DNA of 64,000 nucleotides from Adineta ricciae (taxonomy: Eukaryota > Rotifera > Eurotatoria > Adinetida > Adinetidae), in NCBI GenBank assembly GCA_905250025.1, contig CAJNOJ010000096.1, forward strand, positions 62,001-126,000, in the 5' to 3' direction. Under the pieces are notes generated by a model. It did not search any database. It saw only the letters and a list, made by a program, of their open reading frames with translations, and was not told the DNA's origin. Positions 25,601 through 37,342 of this stretch are shown here, in pieces. The translations under genes and the position numbers were made by a program. Positions within the stretch are counted from its first letter, which is position 1, and each line of letters opens with the position of its first letter.

Positions 25601-27003
25601 TCATTTGTCTTTTTGATTTTCACCATAATGTGAACCACGTTCAGTTTCCGTCACCGCAATCATTGCTCGAACACCGATAGTTGCTAAGAACCGGAAGAGA
25701 GATCATAATAGCAAACAGAGTCGAAACGGCACTTACCGAGTATGACGAGGATGACGAAGATGAACTGGGCAAGAAATGTGCTTGTCCAGAGGAATTTGCA
25801 TAGGTAAATAACGGAAGGTATACCGATAATGATCATCCAGGTCAATTCAATCAGTAGATCTTTATAATTTCGAGGAATTTCAACACGAACTAAGCCATTT
25901 CCTTCGAATGTATCATGACGAAGGAAATAATCATAAATCTGATCTTTTTCCTGGTATAATTTATGCACCCAATCACTGCATCCATCGGTATCTGTAGGAA
26001 TGTCAGCTATCGGTGTGCGTCGAACATAAATCTCCGCTTGGCATGCATGACCTTTTATTATACTAAGAAATGTTGGCTCAGCACCGGACTTCTTGAAGCC
26101 AACATTTAAATCATATATGCCCGTAACTAAATAATACGTCGATGAACACAATAAATTGATATTCGAAAAGAATAACGTACTTCGGTTTTCTGCACCTTGC
26201 AGTAAAAGTGTGAAACCTTTCGTACGTGGTAAGATATGATGCTTCAATTCTGGTAAGCCCTTTTCTTGAGCGATTTTCATACTTGCTAAGCGTTTCTTCT
26301 CTGTAAATCGTGTTCCTTCACAAAAGAGTAAAAACTATGAACAAGAGAGTAGATAATGAAGCATTCAGTTCGAGAAATCCTACATTAAAAAAATAATTCT
26401 GCGGATAATTTGCTAAAACTTTCCGTAAATCTTTGACTAGTGTTTCTCGATCACTCTCCCACACTCGACGTAAGAAGATCGACTCCGTAAATATCCAACA
26501 CCATCCGACAATTGGTACTAAGCGAAGAGATTGTTTACCGACTATTTTCGAACCATGCATGATTCCTAAACGTTGGCATATTATCCAACCAGCAAGCCAA
26601 TCAATGTCGTATTTATGATTCATTCTAAACTATCCAGTCTTTTCCTGTTGATCTAGACAACTATTAGACTTACATGACAATAGCATGTTCCTTACGAACT
26701 CGTTCCATATCCACCGGGTCGATATAGAGTACACAATCACTCTTCGACCACCATTGTGCCAGAAATGTAAATTCTACGAGAAAATCTCAACAAACACATC
26801 CTTCTCTATTGACAGTACTACTTACGACTCCAAATACCTAATGCCAAATAGCAATTAATCTTTCTATATAATTCTTTGTTAAACGGCCATATAATGCAAG
26901 AACATAACTGTAAAAAATTGATAATTAATCCACTAACGAAGAAGATATAGGCTAAGAAGCAAATACTGATGAATGATGATTTGAATTCATCATAAATACG
27001 CAT
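25601..27003 (-). CDS. 1-acylglycerol-3-phosphate acyltransferase (AGPAT3/4 type), copy 2
   Basis: Same family as the adjacent downstream gene. N-terminal helices (SFISICFLAYIFFVSGLIIN) are followed by NHKYDIDWLAGW (H-x4-D), KIVGKQSLRLVPIVGWCW, FLRRVWESDRE, CEGTRFTEKKRLASMK and HILPRTKGFTLLLQG. An extended C-terminal part follows (YVRRTPIADIPTDTDGCSDW, VHKLYQEKD). The last exon gives GVRAMIAVTETERGSHYG, closely matching the ends of AGPAT3/4. The ATG at 27001-27003 was chosen over an upstream in-frame TTG because TTGTTTCAG there looks like a splice acceptor. The BCD1 stop codon is only 23 nt upstream. The two AGPAT copies share intron positions at least around the NH..D and EGTR exons, which fits tandem duplication. 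Confidence 0.88.
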
Positions 27004-27026
27004 GATCTGAAACAAATAACACAGAA

Positions 27027-27791
27027 TTAAGTCTTCTTATTTAACAAAGATTCGAGCATAGAATTTTCATCTGCTAACAGCGATATGTATAGTATTGGAA
27101 ATTCAATGAAGACTCTTTCACGAAAGAGATCAATAACTGTATTGAACGAACGCTTTTCGTATTTACCAAATTGTGTTCGTTTCTGACCGAAATTCTCGAT
27201 ATAAACACAAACTTGTTCTTCTGATGAGAAGTTGTTGACTTTTGGAGATACGGATTGATTTGCCTCACGAAATTTTCCTAACAGATTCGCCAATGTTGTG
27301 TCTTTGGTTGGCATACGAGTGATCGTCCATGTATGAAACGTGTCCAGAAAGACGCGACATTCGACGTGCCAAAAAATGTCATCGGTTTTTCTATCGAACC
27401 ACATTTGATTTTGTTTATGTCGAGTAGAGAATCGAGGCAGATAAAGAATCTGAATAGACCACAATGATTTTAATTTGCTTTGAATTAATTTCTGAAAACG
27501 TGTTGATTCGTTTAATGATTTCATTCGATTAGCCAGTTCATCACGTTTGCTTGTTTCAACTTGACGATTGACTTCCTCGAGAAAACGATAATCTGACAAA
27601 AGATCCAGATCGGTCATTGTATTCAACGATTTGAACAATGTTTTATCACGTTGACCGTTGCAATTCAGTGTTTTCTTATGTTCAATACAACATGATAACG
27701 AACATGTGCGTAAGGAACATCGTGGACAGGTATACTTGATTGGATTTTGACGACATATTGAACATTTCTTTGGATCCACATAAGATTCCAT
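27027..27791 (-). CDS. ZNHIT6: Box C/D snoRNA assembly factor BCD1 (ZNHIT6), HIT zinc finger
   Basis: Single-exon gene of 254 residues. BCD1/ZNHIT6 is needed for assembly and stability of box C/D snoRNPs. The N-terminal zf-HIT domain is complete: CSICRQNPIKYTCPRCSLRT, CSLSCCIEHKKTLNCNGQRD. The family signature FKSLNTMTDLDLLSDYRFLE follows. The C-terminal domain shows the family strand pattern: MWFDRKTDDIFWHVECRVF, then RTQFGKYEKRSFNTVIDLF and VFIEFPILYISLL. The ATG directly follows AAAATTTTAG, an acceptor-like context. It is the first gene of a minus-strand array in which the next ATG is 23 nt past its stop, and it is divergent from eIF3c. Confidence 0.92.
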   Translation of the reverse strand: MESYVDPKKCSICRQNPIKYTCPRCSLRTCSLSCCIEHKKTLNCNGQRDKTLFKSLNTMTDLDLLSDYRFLEEVNRQVETSKRDELANRMKSLNESTRFQKLIQSKLKSLWSIQILYLPRFSTRHKQNQMWFDRKTDDIFWHVECRVFLDTFHTWTITRMPTKDTTLANLLGKFREANQSVSPKVNNFSSEEQVCVYIENFGQKRTQFGKYEKRSFNTVIDLFRERVFIEFPILYISLLADENSMLESLLNKKT

Positions 27792-29147
27792 CTAAAATTT
27801 TGATGATTTTTACAAAACAACTGCTCCTCTGGTCTGTTATCAACATATTTATCTACTCTCGTAAGTGTTATGCTAACAAATATGTTACAGGTAAGATACG
27901 CGACCTTAGTATTCAACCACTATCAACAGACGATTGTTGGATCAGATTTTTTTTATCAATAAAAAAGCTTATTCAGGAAAAAATAGTTCTTCTCTACTTC
28001 CGACTGTGCAAATATTTGATTAATACACAACATGGGATACTATCAATTATTCGAGTCGTAGTCTATAGAGAAATCTTAGCTTTCGAATATAAAGAAAAAG
28101 ATCATTCATCATCGTAATTGCTCGATGCTTTTGGCAGAATGTTTTTTTGGAATCAATGGTGATCGAAAAGAAGCACTGTGCGCATTAGATTTCTCGAGCA
28201 CAATTCGATTACACGTCCTTACGAATTCATTCTATTTAATTGAATCGGATTGTATGCATCAATTCTGTTCCGAAATGTCTGAAGATTACACATACACAAA
28301 GGAGCACATGGATAATCTACTTAAAGAACGCTGATTTCAATATACGAATGAAAATCTAGATAACACTCGCCCTTACATTCGTAACTAATGATTTCAACAA
28401 GATTTTCTTCCAATAAATGAACATTTCGGATATAACAAAGAAAAAAAATTGAAACAGATGACGCACCGATTCTCACGCGAACGACAGTCTTGCTTGACGA
28501 TTAGAACTACATCACTAAATTTGGTTAGGTAGATATTAATTAACAGTATAAAAGTACGATCGGCAGATGTACGGCAATTACGCATTACAAACGGAAACAA
28601 AATGATTACATATGCAATATAAACAAAACATGCTATATTTAGTACTCATCTACGTTTTTTCAATCGATACCATTAAGAGTCTCAAGCCAAGTGCATCTGT
28701 CTGTTTCTTCTCTTTCCTTCCAGCTATTTTCATTCGATGAATTTTCATAGCCAATGAAACTAAAGCGCTGCATAGATGTCATTACATTTTAATGGATGCG
28801 AAAAGCATAGTGAAGATATGGTGAATCTTCAAAATTAAAAATATGCGATTCTACTCATTATTGAAGATTTCTGATCATCAACATAACGGATTTTTCGTTG
28901 ACAAATAACACTGACACCTATCGTTCTGTGTTGATAATACTAGTAAAAGTTTGTGAAAGGAGATTTGTCCATATTGTCCTCCTATGAATAAATAAAAAAT
29001 TACGAAACCGGTGATTACTTGATGCGAAGATTTGCGAAATTATGAGCAGCAATATTAACAATTTATTTGCGAGTGAATTTCATAATTAACAAGGTTTGAA
29101 TATAAAAACGAACGTATGAGAAAATTAATGTTGAATATAATCTAACC
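27792..29147. other. Divergent intergenic region between BCD1 and eIF3c
   Basis: About 1.36 kb that should hold the promoters of both divergent genes. Open frames of 60-125 codons on either strand have no domain and look fortuitous. No tRNA, transposon or extended repeat was recognised. Confidence 0.4.
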
Positions 29148-31238
29148 ATGTTTCGAAATCGTTTTTTTGCAGGTGAAAATTCTTCCACAAGTGAAGATAG
29201 TGACGATGATGCGCCACAAAATGATGTTCAAGAGTCCAACGCGTACGTATCATAAAAATAAAAAGACGATTCTTTAAAATATGAGATATTCGTTTGTAGA
29301 TTTGCGAACCAATATGCGACCGGTATTGGTAGTGCTAAAGAAAGAAATAGGTAAAATAGACTTCCGAATCGTTCGTATTTGATTCAGATTCTGTAGATCC
29401 AAAAAGGACAAGAAGAAATCATCAGTAAATCCATCGATCGAGCAATTCTTAGTGTATGTATTATCAATTGATACGTTTAGCAATCGTAAACTTTCTATCT
29501 TAGTAAAAGTCTGGCAATTAACGAAGAAGCAACAGTTCCTACCAAGAAACCATCGAAAAACCAAGAAGTACCTGATGTCCAAAAGGTCAACGATGAGCCG
29601 AAGACTGAAGAAATCAATGATGATTTTGTTCTGAAGAAATTGAATGAAATTCGTTTCAAACGTGGCAAGGGTACCATGAATTATCAAGATGAATTTGAAA
29701 ACTTAGAGCAACTTCGAGAGCTTGTTATCAAACAAAATCTAGATTCTGATATTCTTATCGAAATTTCAATGGCAGAAATTACATTCGAGTTAGATTCTCA
29801 GCGTCAACGAAACGAATCTTCTGGGACTGACGCATGGAAACGGTAGAGTGTTACCTTATACACCATTCTCATCCCTTTCCATTCTCCTTTTTCAGTACAT
29901 TGGATCGAATCGATGAACTATTACACCATGCATTTGAAAATAATAAATTAAACACTGACATTCTTATGCCAATCATGATTCAAATGGATGATACATATAC
30001 ACGAATTCTACGCGATGCGAATGCTGATACTCAAGAATATCTTGAATGTTTAATGGACGAACATCGTATTAGTTCCATTCTCGATCGATTTCAAACGTAT
30101 TTAGAATTGAATGATGAGAACCAGTCGGAAAATCGCTGTGTCATTTACTTACGTATCATTAAACATATTTACTATAAGTATAACAAACGCTCCGAACAAT
30201 CAACAATTTTATCAATCGAGCAATCGTGCAAATTTATCAATGCACACGATGAAGCAAAGTTTTACTCGAATCAAGCAATTCTTTGTCAAATTTATCATCT
30301 TGCATTGCATGATCACTACCATCAAGCACGGGATCTTATGTTCATCAGTCATTTACAAGATACAATTGATTCATTGGATATCTTCATTCAAATTTTATAC
30401 AATCGAACGATGGTTCAACTCGGATTAGCTGCTTTCCGTCGTGGCCAGATATCTGAAGCACATCAAATATTAGTTGATTTCCAATGCGGACATCATATAC
30501 GAGAACTCTTGGGACAAGATAATAATCATCAAATATATTTGTATCCGTATCATATGCACATCAATTTACAATTGATCGAATGTGTTTATTGCGTATCAGC
30601 AATGTTGATCGAAGCTCTATCGACGAAAAGACATCGAGTTAGTAAACATTTTTATAAGTTAATGTCTCAAGCAGAAAAACAAGCTGTGACTGGACCACCG
30701 GAATCGATGCGTGAACATATTGTTGCGGCTTTTCATGCATTGAAAGTAGGTGATTGGAAATGCTCTATCGATTTGATAGTGAATGAGAAGATGAATCGAC
30801 AAGTAAGTGTCATTTCCGTCGAATACATGATGATTGTTCGATTTGCTTAGGTTTGGAAGTTACTACTACAGAATACAGATGTGTATTCGATGTTGAGAGA
30901 TAGAATCAAAGAAGTTTCGTTGCAATACTATTTGAGAACTTGTGCAACGGCTTTTAGTGATATTTCGATGATAATATTAGCCGATATGTTTGACATATCC
31001 GTTACAAAAGTGTCTTGCATTGTCGGAAAATTAATTTTTTGTCGAGAATTGATGGTACGTGAGAGTTCTGCGTAAACATATTGAATTCTAATGTTTGTTT
31101 TAGGGATCAATTGATGAAGGAACAAAGATGCTTATATTAAATGAAAAGACACAATCGAAAATCGAGGAACTATCGCTTGAATTGATGTGGAAAGTTTTGA
31201 AATTACACGACCAACATGAAAAATTGATTCGCATTTAA
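29148..31238 (+). CDS. EIF3C: Translation initiation factor eIF3 subunit C
   Basis: Core scaffold of the eIF3 complex. The ATG at 29148 gives MFRNRFFAGENSSTSEDSDD, matching the conserved start of eIF3c (M-x-R-F-F followed by acidic Ser-rich residues). Exons 1-4 are small and encode the acidic/Lys-rich linker. The conserved part starts at DDFVLKKLNEI and includes IYLRIIKHIYYKYN, HDEAKFYSNQAILCQIYHLA, HYHQARDLMFISHLQD, YNRTMVQLGLAAFRRGQI, ECVYCVSAMLIEA and GPPESMREHIVAAFHALKVG. A C-terminal PCI/winged-helix stretch follows (SLQYYLRTCATAFSDISM, LADMFDISVTKV). At roughly 640 residues it is clearly shorter than the ~900 of vertebrates; most of the loss is in the N-terminal low-complexity region. 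The mS27 gene starts 58 nt beyond the stop. Confidence 0.93.
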
Positions 31239-31296
31239 CAATAAATTTATTCACTTTTGCTTTGCTTTTCTTCAGATGATCTTTAATAATAGATAA

Positions 31297-33385
31297 ATGA
31301 TGTTCCGATTAGTTCAACACGCATTTCGCGCGTCAAATTATGCTCTTAAAAGACCGTTTCTATGTTTAAGTGAGATTTCCATATCACATTCGATATCTCT
31401 TCATTACTTCTTGCTCAAGGTACTCGAACGTATCTAACCGATGCTTATCAAGCATTCGATAAATGGGATGAAGCGTTGACAAATGACATTCTGAAAAAAA
31501 CTAATATCAGTATGTCGAAAGTGATCGTCATTTCGAATTCGATGAAAACGATTGCTTTTCTCCTTCCTAGGTGAACTTTTGATCGATGTGGAAGATAAAT
31601 TAATTCGAAAGAAATATGTCAGTTCATTAGATATGGAAATTGTAAGTATCGGACGATCAACGCGACAAGCCATGCATTCCATTTTGTTTAGCTTGCTGCG
31701 AAATTAACTCATGTCGAAACAACAGAAGATCTCAAACTAGCCGAAGGAATTCTAGAAAAGTACATTCAATATTCTTTGATCACGATGTTTTGTTGATCGT
31801 CTCTGTTCGTTTAGATTTCGCCATACACCCGAAGCATTGGAATTTCAACCATCATTAGCATATTCACTGGTTCGAAATTATCTCGATCTTGGACAAAAAG
31901 AACGTTTATTACCAATTTTAGGAGATAAAGTTCGTATTACAAATCTGACAATGAATACCAATATGAAATCTTTATTATTTCAGGTTAAATACGGTATATT
32001 CCTAGATCGATTCTCTGCGAATCTTCTGCTCAATGCATTCTTATTAGAAAAGAAGTACCAAGGTAAAACAACTACTTCGAGTATTTTCGAACAAGACCTT
32101 GTCTTTTCAGATGCCGCACAGATCTGTACTGATTTGATGTTACAAGACCAAGACGATGATCAATTAACTCGTGCGCTCGCTGTGAACGCTTGTTATAATT
32201 ATTATCTGATCGCGACGGAAGAAGATTTCAAGAGTAACGTCATCGAAGAAGAGGACGAAGATATTGTTAAAGTAAAAGTTCAATTCGTTCGAAATATTAC
32301 CAATGACGATCATTTCGATCTGGCCGATAAACGCAAATTGCTGGGAAAAACATTGGCATATTTTAGTCGAGATGCAAATAACAGTCATATAGTTTCTTTG
32401 CAAGTAAGATTGAGCATTTCTTGAACAGAAGAGAAGAAGTACATGAGGATTGTTTTAGATTCTAGGTTATACTCTTTACAAAAAATTCGGACGTGTTTGT
32501 GACACACTTCAAACTGTGTTAGACAATGGCAAATTACAATTAGATGAAGGAATTGTAAGGAACGCTTGTTGGAAGAATTCGATGGACTATTTCGTATTTC
32601 GCTAGATAAACATTCTGGAAAAAGAATTGGATGAATATGTTTATAATCCAGCTGAATTTAAGGGAAATCTACCACAAAGTCCATATCGACGATTAGAACT
32701 CATTCCCGAAGCTGCTCGCGTTATAATCAAAGTAAATATTAATGAGAAAAACGAACGATACTATCCGTTTGTCCTTTAGGAGAAATTGTTACCGAAACTT
32801 CGCGAGCAGAATAAGATCGTTGCAATGGATCTCAAACAATTCGTGGAAACAAATCTAATCGAGCAAGCAGCTCTTGCCGATAAACGTGATACAACGAAAC
32901 ACGAACAACAGATAGCAATTTGGACACGCGAACGACAAGAACAACTTGATGACCAAATTCATCGTTTCGTCATCGATGAGAAAAAAGCGAACCTTATGGA
33001 ACGTCTCCGTCTGCTAGAAGAACGTGATGAATTGTTGAACTTCTTCGAGAATGAATCACGTATTGTCATGCATTCGCATGAAAAAGAATTTGCCGATGAA
33101 AATTTCGAAGATGTTCGAGCACCGGGTGAACATGAGTATTTCGAATTAGCTCGTCAACATTACCATTGGGATCGAATGGAGCCACGTCGGTCTTTACATT
33201 TAGATAAGAAATTACGCGATGACGAAATGAGCGATGTACGCGACTGGCCACCGTACAAATATCTCGCCGAAAATTGGAAATATGATCTAGTAGATTATGT
33301 TCCACTGAATGAAAAAATGAAACGCCGAAAGGAAGATTTACCACCCAGCGGTAAACCTCCGTATTATAAGCAATTCTTTTTCTAG
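31297..33385 (+). CDS. MRPS27: Mitochondrial small ribosomal subunit protein mS27 (MRPS27)
   Basis: PPR-like protein of the small mitoribosomal subunit. The start MMFRLVQHAFRASNYALKR is a good mitochondrial presequence. Conserved landmarks: YLTDAYQAFDKWDEAL, LEKFRHTPEALEFQP, QVKYGIFLDRFSANLLLNAF and LVFSDAAQICTDLMLQD, matching the order of blocks in animal MRPS27. The long last exon (32780-33385) is charged and helical, then continues past the usual end with a segment rich in acidic and aromatic residues (DWPPYKYLAENWKYDLVDY) ending YYKQFFF. About ten short exons; boundaries were not all fixed. The spacer from eIF3c contains an AATAAA signal followed by the pyrimidine-rich acceptor-like CTTTTCTTCAG, then 21 nt and this ATG. 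Confidence 0.86.
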
Positions 33386-34007
33386 TAGATCAGCTATTGT
33401 TTTTTGTTTTCTATTATCGTTCTTTACATATAGCAAAATAAAACAAAAAACAATGGAGACTGTTTGATCAAATTCAGCTCAAGAACCCCTATGTATACTC
33501 ACGTATAGTCGTATATGGACCTTATCTTGTATGCCTAGTTGAATAACGGTCAAACGGATATGATTTGTAATTTCACATCGGCTTCAAATCTATAAAATCA
33601 ACCACAGATATCAACTGATGAATGCTTGGTTTGTTCAGTCTAGCTGCAATATATTATGTATATTATGCTAAGACTGAAGAGAATATTTCAAAAGTGTTTG
33701 TGGGTAGACTGCAGTTCTGTTTAGCAATTAATGAATGACCAGTTTCTCGAAGGTTTATATAAAAGTCTTTTAAAGAGAAATGCTCATTTGAACTCTCGAT
33801 CAATTACGCGTTTGTGTGCAGTTATTTTCAAATCATACTTCTACTGTCATCAAGCAAAACTTTTTTTTTTTCAGAAAGATATTTTTCACGGAAAGTATTT
33901 AAAAAAAGAAAGCACGTCGCAAGCATATTTTTTTATTAACATTCGAGGCGTCTACTGGCGTTGAACATCTGTTCATGCAGTAAATTTTACTGATTAAAAA
34001 CAAAGAA
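33386..34007. other. Intergenic spacer
   Basis: About 620 nt. An AAAATAAAAC poly(A)-like signal for mS27 lies near 33434. The rest has only short open frames and should contain the promoter of the secreted LamG-like gene. Confidence 0.4.
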
Positions 34008-35820
34008 ATGACTTCACAAAAAGCAAATACATCGTTCATTCGTAAAATGTTTTTCAAACTAATTGTTGCCCTTCTGGTCGCTCTCGAATCGATACAAGCC
34101 ATACCTATGCAAGTTTATTCCAATGCTATATTTATTCCAAACATCGCTACTAGTACACTGAACAGTCTATCGCCTATAACATCGTTGAGTATATGTGAAT
34201 GTCAGTGTTATAGTAATAGTCAATGTATTACTGGCAATTATTTTACTATTCGGCAGCAGTGTGATCTGTATAATGCAAATCTTTCGCAAGGACAATTAAC
34301 AATAATGATTGATACTCCGGCAGTGGTATTTACCTTTCTGAATATGACGACGACGACGACGACGGAGACTGGTATGTGAAGAAAGTTCACTGTTTTGGGT
34401 TTTCTAGAATGTTTTGTAGGAAAAGAGCCACTTAATCCGCCAGTTATTATTCAGTGGTTATTCGATGGAAATCTGAACGATGTATATGGATTATATAATG
34501 GTTTTGTGGAGTGGAAAAAGGACGCTACAGACGCTGATAAAACTGAATTGTGGTCATCACCTGGTTATGCTGGATATAGCAGTACTGTGAAATTTTCGAA
34601 TTCATATGGAGTTGTGAGTAGGAATCTCGATTTAACAACAACTAGTTTTACAGTTACTGCATGGATTTGGATTACCGATGCTTACAACGCGTCGAGTGAC
34701 ATAGATATTTATTTTTTGTTATTTTTGCATTGTGCCCAAGCTGCTGCAGACCGGTGTTTATCTTTGTCAGTGAAAAATGGTTTTGTTACCATGAGTTTCT
34801 TTTTCGATGATTTAAGTGGCAACAACCCACTACAAGTCAATCAATGGTATCATGTTGCTTTTCAATATGATCGATCTAACTCGAAACAAGTGATTTACTT
34901 AAATGGAGTATTTGAAGGTAGCAGAGAAACCGTGGGATCATATTCTGAAAACACCCCACCAATACTGTTCGGTTCCACACCTCAAGACACTTTGTACACA
35001 TTTCGTAATGGCCGTGTCGATAAATTAACATTTGTGTCACGTCTGATGACTGAGAGCGAACTTCTTGACGAGGCAACCCTTGTTTCCTATTATCCATTCG
35101 ATGGTTCATATAATGATATGGGTCCGAATAACATTCAGAATGTCTACAGCCAGTCGACAAAATTTGATTCCGACGGTAAAATAAATCAAGCATTACAGAT
35201 GAATGGTTCATCTACAGCATGTTTTCGAACAGAGGGTTTCTATTATTTGGGACAAACGAACTATAGTTTTTCATTTTCATTGTGGATTTTTCCCTATGCA
35301 GCCGCTGGCCTTATTCTTCAGGTAGTATTCAGACAGATAATCAACTTGCGTATACTTTCTCTCGATTTAGGTCAACTCTCCAAAAGCTTGGTGCGTGCCG
35401 ATGATCAATTTTGATTCAGGATATTTAGTGATTCAGTCCTTGAGTGTCGAAGGAACTTACATCGCTTCAACTCCCTTCAAAAGCGATCTGTTAAACACAT
35501 GGGTGCATATTAGTATGACTTATTCGGTCAATAATGGCATTCGTCTCTATATCAATGGCGAACTGAAGAGTGAAAATCTTGCGTACACAGATTATGCAGC
35601 TAGTAATCAGATAAATTCGATCACTCTAGGAACCTGCGATTTATCAACGACATACAGTAATGGCGAAGACAACATGGCTCCATCTAATCAATATCAAGGA
35701 AAGATTGATGAATTGAAGATCTTTTCTCGTGAATTAACAGCAGATGAGATTTGTCAACTCGTCACAGGATCTTCCTGTAAGACAACATTGACCGAAAATG
35801 GTAGTTTTATCTCGTCTTGA
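34008..35820 (+). CDS. Secreted protein with two LamG-like (concanavalin A-fold) domains
   Basis: Three exons with introns at about 34371-34420 and 35322-35370; roughly 570 residues. Residues ~15-33 form a signal sequence (FFKLIVALLVALESIQA), followed by a short Cys-containing module (CECQCYSNSQCITGNYFTIR) that resembles a degenerate PAN/apple-type start, and a Thr run. Two LamG-like/Laminin_G_3 jelly rolls follow. The first has VTAWIWITDAYN, NQWYHVAFQYDRSNSKQVIY, LNGVFEGS and GRVDKLTFVSRLMTESEL. The second has LVSYYPFDGSYNDMGPNN, FSFSLWIFPYAAAGL, WVHISMTYSVNNGIRLYING and GKIDELKIFSRELTADEI. No membrane anchor is seen. The role is likely carbohydrate or matrix recognition, by fold only. An AATAAAAATC signal lies near 35930. 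Confidence 0.82.
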
Positions 35821-36001
35821 TTTGATGTGATTAAAAGAGACACTTTTTTCTTGTATTTGCTAAATTGTCTATGATTTTCACATAACTATTCAAGAAACTT
35901 GTCTGTATCTCACCTTGTTCAGAATATATAATAAAAATCTATATGATTTAATTTATTTTCAACGGTTCCAGTTTTACCGAAGTCATCAAGAGAAAAATAA
36001 C

Positions 36002-36757
36002 TTAAAATTCAACTTGTAGTCCTTTTTCTCTTCGTGTCTTAATACAATTCTCTCGCACTAAATTACGTTGCTGAAAAACTTCCGATATAGCATAACTTTC
36101 GCCAAATGGAATACCAATCTGAGCTTCTTTCACACAATTAACAATGATATTTCCCACAGCGTTCCAATCGTGTTGTGTTCCACATCCATTGTTAGTCACC
36201 GCATTCTTCAAATCGACAGTTATGTGGTATTTCGCCATCGTTTGTTGACAAAAGTATTTACCCAAAATAGGAATCTTTGCTAATGTTGAGTGACAGTGTT
36301 CAATAACAGCATTCCAATTGCCGTTTCTTTCTACATACGGCGTGATGAAGGCGGTGAGAATATTGTCGAACCACGATGGATTGTCTAACGAATTTTTGTT
36401 TTCACAGCCATGTTTTGCAATGCATAATTGATTGATTGCAAAACCACTGGCGACATCATTATGTTTGAATGCAGCAACATCTTTAACCATCTGTTCAACT
36501 GGAATACTACATAAAACATCTAATAAAGACAATTAAGATGCGTTTCGTACGATTCTTTCGCTTTTCTTACTTCCATGACTGCATGCCCAATTCGATGGAC
36601 ATGTTTTCTGACAGCCAGAATAGTTTCCTGAGTTTTGGAAACAATAACCATTGGGAACGCAAATTGTTGGATTATTTGTACATTCCTCAGTCACTGGAGC
36701 ACCGGTCGAGTATTTCAAGAGTGTGAAGATAAGGAAAATGGAGAATCGAGGTGACAT
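36002..36757 (-). CDS. Secreted Cys-rich protein of unknown function
   Basis: Two exons join in frame with a 52-nt intron (about 36522-36573), giving about 233 residues. A signal peptide (MSPRFSIFLIFTLLKYSTGA) is followed by a small Cys-rich, EGF-like or chitin-binding-like module (CTNNPTICVPNGYC, CQKTCPSNWACSHG). The larger C-terminal domain has six more Cys (LCSIP, LCIAKHGC, IEHCHSTL, YFCQQTM, NNGCGT, VNCVKEA) and is mostly helical, with repeated aromatic/Asn motifs (GNWNAVIEHC, DWNAVGNIIVNC). I do not recognise the family. It lies convergent to the LamG-like gene with about 180 nt between stops. Confidence 0.75.
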
Positions 36758-37342
36758 TTTTAGTTGAATATCATATTTTGAGAATAAAGTTAATGTAAAA
36801 ACATTTCTATCGACGATTCAAATTCCATTATATATAGTGATAATTTAATGCCAGTAATTCGATACTGATAAGAAACTCTAATATGCAATTGATTACAAAG
36901 AACGTAATTTCATTATTGATAGAAGAATTAAAATACCAAGCGATCGCATTTATTTTCTTTGTAATGACAAAGTTATATGGATCACAAGAACAATTTTTTA
37001 CCACTAAATCATGAAACTGTAATTTTCTTTGTTAATCAGTGTGCTGTGATACAGTACAGTCATAGGTCATTCAAAATGATAATGCTACAATATGTTTGTT
37101 ATCTCTATCTCTAACTCTTAAATGTAGAATTCGACGAAATGTTTAATCTATGAGAAACAGGATGTAGGTGAGAAGTTCTTCTAGCCAAGTTGAATCATCA
37201 TTCCAATGTCAGTAAAACTAGTTCCTACAACAGAGTTGGCTCTGTTAACTTAGTTTCTTGAGAAAGTATCCAGTCCATACGTGCAATCAATATCGTACTT
37301 TATTTTATCCTCCCAGATTAATACTACCAACTAAGCACTCAA
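36758..37342. other. Intergenic spacer left of the direct repeat
   Basis: About 585 nt of AT-rich sequence with no convincing gene; it should include the promoter of the minus-strand Cys-rich gene. Homology to the right-hand copy of the direct repeat begins at about 37343. Confidence 0.4.

Noticed and set aside
27740-28334. Plus-strand open frames upstream of BCD1
   Set aside because: The first overlaps the BCD1 start antisense; neither has a recognisable domain. Likely chance frames in the divergent promoter.
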